In this document: in pieces, positions 5,778 through 7,887 of the stretch | How the letters are laid out: the number at the start of each line of letters is the position of its first letter | Position numbering within the stretch: position 1 is the stretch's first letter | Source of the DNA: Nitratiruptor sp. | GTDB taxonomy: Bacteria > Campylobacterota > Campylobacteria > Campylobacterales > Nitratiruptoraceae | DNA: 7,887 nucleotides | NCBI GenBank assembly: GCA_015494505.1 | Contig: WGBB01000019.1 | Span: forward strand, 1 to 7,887 | Direction of reading: 5' to 3' | Position numbers and translations under genes: made by a program | Notes under the pieces: generated by a model | What the model saw: the letters and a program-made list of their open reading frames with translations, nothing else | Databases searched by the model: none | What the model was told of the DNA's origin: nothing

Positions 5778-7572
5778 AATAGTCATACTCATCTTTTTTC
5801 TCGTTTGGATAGTGCTGCTAAGCCGTGTCTACTACATCTCCATCAAATCCAACAGCTACTACGAATCCTTGGCGCAGCAAAATATGATAAAAACCGAATG
5901 GATAGTGCCTGTGCGAGGAGAGATATTTGATCGCACCGGCACGCCATTGGCGGTGAACGACATCGGGTTTAAGATAAAATTCGCGCCGCATCTTGATCGC
6001 AAAGAGGAGGTGCCGCGGCTTGCCGCATTGGTACACTCCTATTTCGGGGATATCAATGCTACAAAAATTGTGCGACGCTACAAAGCCTACGATTCACCCT
6101 ACAATCACGACTTTATCGAAGTGGTGCATTTCATTCCCTACGGTCGGATGCTGCCGTTTTTTACACGTCTGCAGCTAAGCGGCAAGATCGCCGTAGAGCC
6201 CACTTTTAAACGCTTCTATCCCTATAAAGATGTAGCGGCTCATATATTGGGCTATGTTTCGCGTACCAACGCGCGCGAAGCCAAACAAGATCCCGTGGCG
6301 AAGGTGACGGGAATTATAGGCAAGAGTGGGTTGGAGCGATATTATAACAGCTATCTCGAAGGAGAGCTCGGTTATAAAAAGGTCAAAGTGACGGCTTTTA
6401 ACGAAGAGATAGGCCTCATAGAAAAGAAAGACCCTATCCAAAACAGGCATCTCTATCTCTCATTGGACTTACGTTTACAGCGTTTTATCCAGTCGCTTTT
6501 TCACGACAAGGCCGGCGTGGTCATCGTCATGCAAACAGACGGCAGTATCCTCGCAGCAGGCAGCTTTCCCGAATACGATCTCAATATGTTTGTCTCCGGC
6601 ATCTCTAAAAAGCGCTGGCAAGAGCTTATCACCGATCTTGATCACCCCTTTACCAACAAGTTGGTCAACGGACTCTATCCCCCCGGTTCAACCATCAAAA
6701 TGGGAGTGGCTCTGGCATTTATGGATTCTCGCAAAATCACTCCCTATACGCCCTTTTACTGCAGCGGGTCGGTGAAACTCGGGCGTAGGAACTTTCGCTG
6801 TTGGAAGCGGTGGGGACATGGAGAGGTGCGCCTTATTAAGGCTATTCGCGAAAGCTGCGACGTCTACTTTTATGAAGGCAGCCTTCGCGTAGGGATAGAC
6901 AAGATAGCACACGATCTTCGCAAAATGGGCTTTGGGAAAAAGAGCGGTGTGGATTTGCCGCACGAATTTATAGGGCTTATTCCCGACAAAGAGTGGAAGA
7001 TGCGCAAATACGGTCAGCCATGGTACAAAGGGGAGACGCTGGTAGCTTCCATAGGGCAGGGCTACGACCTGGTAACACCCATGCAGCTTGCCCGCTATAC
7101 CGCTCTTCTAGCTACGGGCAAACTTCCTACGCCCCATTTTGCGGCGCGATTTATAGATAGGGTCTATCAGCCGCGATTCGAGGATGTGCTCACACCACTG
7201 CAAAAGCGGATGCTCCCTATTATTCGCCGAGGGATGTATGAGGTGTGCAACTCTCCCAAAGGGACAGCATCGAAGCATCTTGACGCTCCCTTGCTTATAG
7301 CGGGTAAGACGGGGACGGCACAGGTAATCAACATCCCACAAGATGAAAAGGAGCGAATGAAGGAGGAGGATTTAGAGTACTACACGCGCTCTCACGCGTG
7401 GCTCACCACTTATGCTCCTTACAAGCATCCCAAATATGTGGTAACCGTGTTAGTGGAGCATGGGGGGCACGGAGGGGCAGCTGCAGGCCCTATCGTATCA
7501 GCCATATACAAAAAAATGATCGAGCTTGGCTACTTTACGGAACGTGATATAGTGCAAAAACCCCGAGAGTAA
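5767..7572 (+). CDS. mrdA: Penicillin-binding protein 2 (MrdA), elongation transpeptidase
   Basis: A 601-residue class B PBP that cross-links peptidoglycan during side-wall elongation, with RodA as its partner glycosyltransferase. One N-terminal membrane helix (about 4-26) is followed by a periplasmic pedestal/dimer domain (about 45-215, starting VPVRGEIFDRTGTPLA). The transpeptidase domain shows S308-T-I-K311 (PPGSTIKM, the acylated serine), S363-C-D365 (the S-x-D form that marks PBP2, against S-x-N in PBP3), and K514-T-G (AGKTGTAQV). GKSGLERYYNSYLEGELG is also typical of PBP2. C332, C345, H351 and C364 may form a zinc site (see findings). ATG 5767 overlaps the upstream membrane-protein gene by 11 bp; no strong ribosome site is visible, so coupling is likely. 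rodA is not adjacent: the next gene is on the other strand. Assignment is firm from motifs and length (family about 590-640). Confidence 0.97.
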   Translation: MRSRIVILIFFLVWIVLLSRVYYISIKSNSYYESLAQQNMIKTEWIVPVRGEIFDRTGTPLAVNDIGFKIKFAPHLDRKEEVPRLAALVHSYFGDINATKIVRRYKAYDSPYNHDFIEVVHFIPYGRMLPFFTRLQLSGKIAVEPTFKRFYPYKDVAAHILGYVSRTNAREAKQDPVAKVTGIIGKSGLERYYNSYLEGELGYKKVKVTAFNEEIGLIEKKDPIQNRHLYLSLDLRLQRFIQSLFHDKAGVVIVMQTDGSILAAGSFPEYDLNMFVSGISKKRWQELITDLDHPFTNKLVNGLYPPGSTIKMGVALAFMDSRKITPYTPFYCSGSVKLGRRNFRCWKRWGHGEVRLIKAIRESCDVYFYEGSLRVGIDKIAHDLRKMGFGKKSGVDLPHEFIGLIPDKEWKMRKYGQPWYKGETLVASIGQGYDLVTPMQLARYTALLATGKLPTPHFAARFIDRVYQPRFEDVLTPLQKRMLPIIRRGMYEVCNSPKGTASKHLDAPLLIAGKTGTAQVINIPQDEKERMKEEDLEYYTRSHAWLTTYAPYKHPKYVVTVLVEHGGHGGAAAGPIVSAIYKKMIELGYFTERDIVQKPRE

Positions 7573-7887
7573 CAAGAAGCGCTATACCTGCCGATTTATT
7601 GTAGAGTTTGGTGGCGGTGATGAAGACCAGCATCACTGAAGCCACGAAAGCGGCCAGTATATCAAATCCATACGCATGCAAATCGACGCCGAGGGGACGC
7701 ACGAGAGCGGCTGAACCTAGTACCACGCTAAAGTTTGCTACATTGGAGCCTATGATGTTACCGATGCTCATGTCTGCCTTTTTGTTGATGGCCGCTACCA
7801 CACTCACCACGAGTTCGGGCAGGCTCGTACCGAAAGCCACCAAAAAGAGTCCTATGACCCATTCACTCACACCGAGGCTTCGAGCGA
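7535..7887 (-). CDS. CaCA-family (YrbG-like) Na+/Ca2+ antiporter, C-terminal part, 5' end outside window
   Basis: This is an open frame on the minus strand from the right edge to TAA 7537-7535; a GTG at 7870 is an internal valine codon, since the frame continues to the window end (ARSLGVSEW before it). The visible 117 residues contain an alpha-repeat of the cation/Ca2+ exchanger superfamily: IGLFLVAFGTSLPELVVSVV followed by MSIGNIIGSNVANFSVVLGS. The Glu of GTSLPE and the Asn of GNIIGSN are ion-binding residues in the family. Two or more hydrophobic helices follow, up to the end. The GTSLPE form and the short tail suggest that this is the second repeat of a protein of about 310-320 residues. 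Such inner-membrane antiporters export Ca2+ in exchange for Na+ or H+; the ion here is inferred. It is convergent with mrdA and overlaps its last 38 bases. Confidence 0.88.
   Translation of the reverse strand, partial: ARSLGVSEWVIGLFLVAFGTSLPELVVSVVAAINKKADMSIGNIIGSNVANFSVVLGSAALVRPLGVDLHAYGFDILAAFVASVMLVFITATKLYNKSAGIALLVTLGVFALYHVP

Noticed and set aside
1..7887. Mobile element, phage, defence or CRISPR content
   Set aside because: I saw no transposase, integrase, direct or inverted repeat array, or accessory gene; all genes are core housekeeping families in a known conserved order.

Overview
This window looks like an ordinary core-genome segment of a Campylobacterota (Epsilonproteobacteria) chromosome. 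Three things point there: the gene order tatD - mltD-like - rlpA - (hisB) - kdsC - lptC - lptA - engB - (argA) - small membrane protein - mrdA, which I recall largely from Campylobacter and its relatives; a promoter with a near-perfect -10 box behind a T-rich tract rather than a clear -35; and short, monofunctional versions of several enzymes. Base composition looks close to balanced, which fits vent or sediment members (Sulfurovum- or Hydrogenimonas-like) better than AT-rich Campylobacter or Helicobacter. The genus cannot be fixed from the sequence alone.

Layout: positions 1-249 are the 3' end of tatD. A 37-bp gap carries a promoter. Then about 7.3 kb (287-7572) holds ten same-strand genes with essentially no intergenic space: a LysM lytic transglycosylase, the septal lipoprotein RlpA, HisB, KdsC, LptC, LptA, EngB, a short ArgA-type acetyltransferase, a six-helix membrane protein in the position usual for MreD, and the elongation transpeptidase PBP2 (MrdA). 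On the opposite strand, the 3' end of a CaCA-family cation antiporter runs in from the right edge and overlaps the end of mrdA by 38 bp.

The run is mainly a cell-envelope operon. MltD-like and RlpA cleave or remodel peptidoglycan, KdsC makes KDO for lipid A-core, LptC and LptA carry LPS across the periplasm, and the MreD-like protein and MrdA serve wall elongation. Two amino-acid genes (hisB, argA) and the ribosome-assembly GTPase engB are embedded in it. Four consecutive junctions (hisB/kdsC, kdsC/lptC, lptC/lptA, lptA/engB) use the same GTGA stop/start motif, which suggests strong translational coupling.

I saw no RNA gene, mobile element, CRISPR array, long repeat or gene-free stretch over 300 bp, and no undescribed system. 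The points most worth checking are the candidate MreD equivalent, a probable Cys/Cys/His/Cys zinc site in PBP2, and start codons that simple annotation would get wrong.
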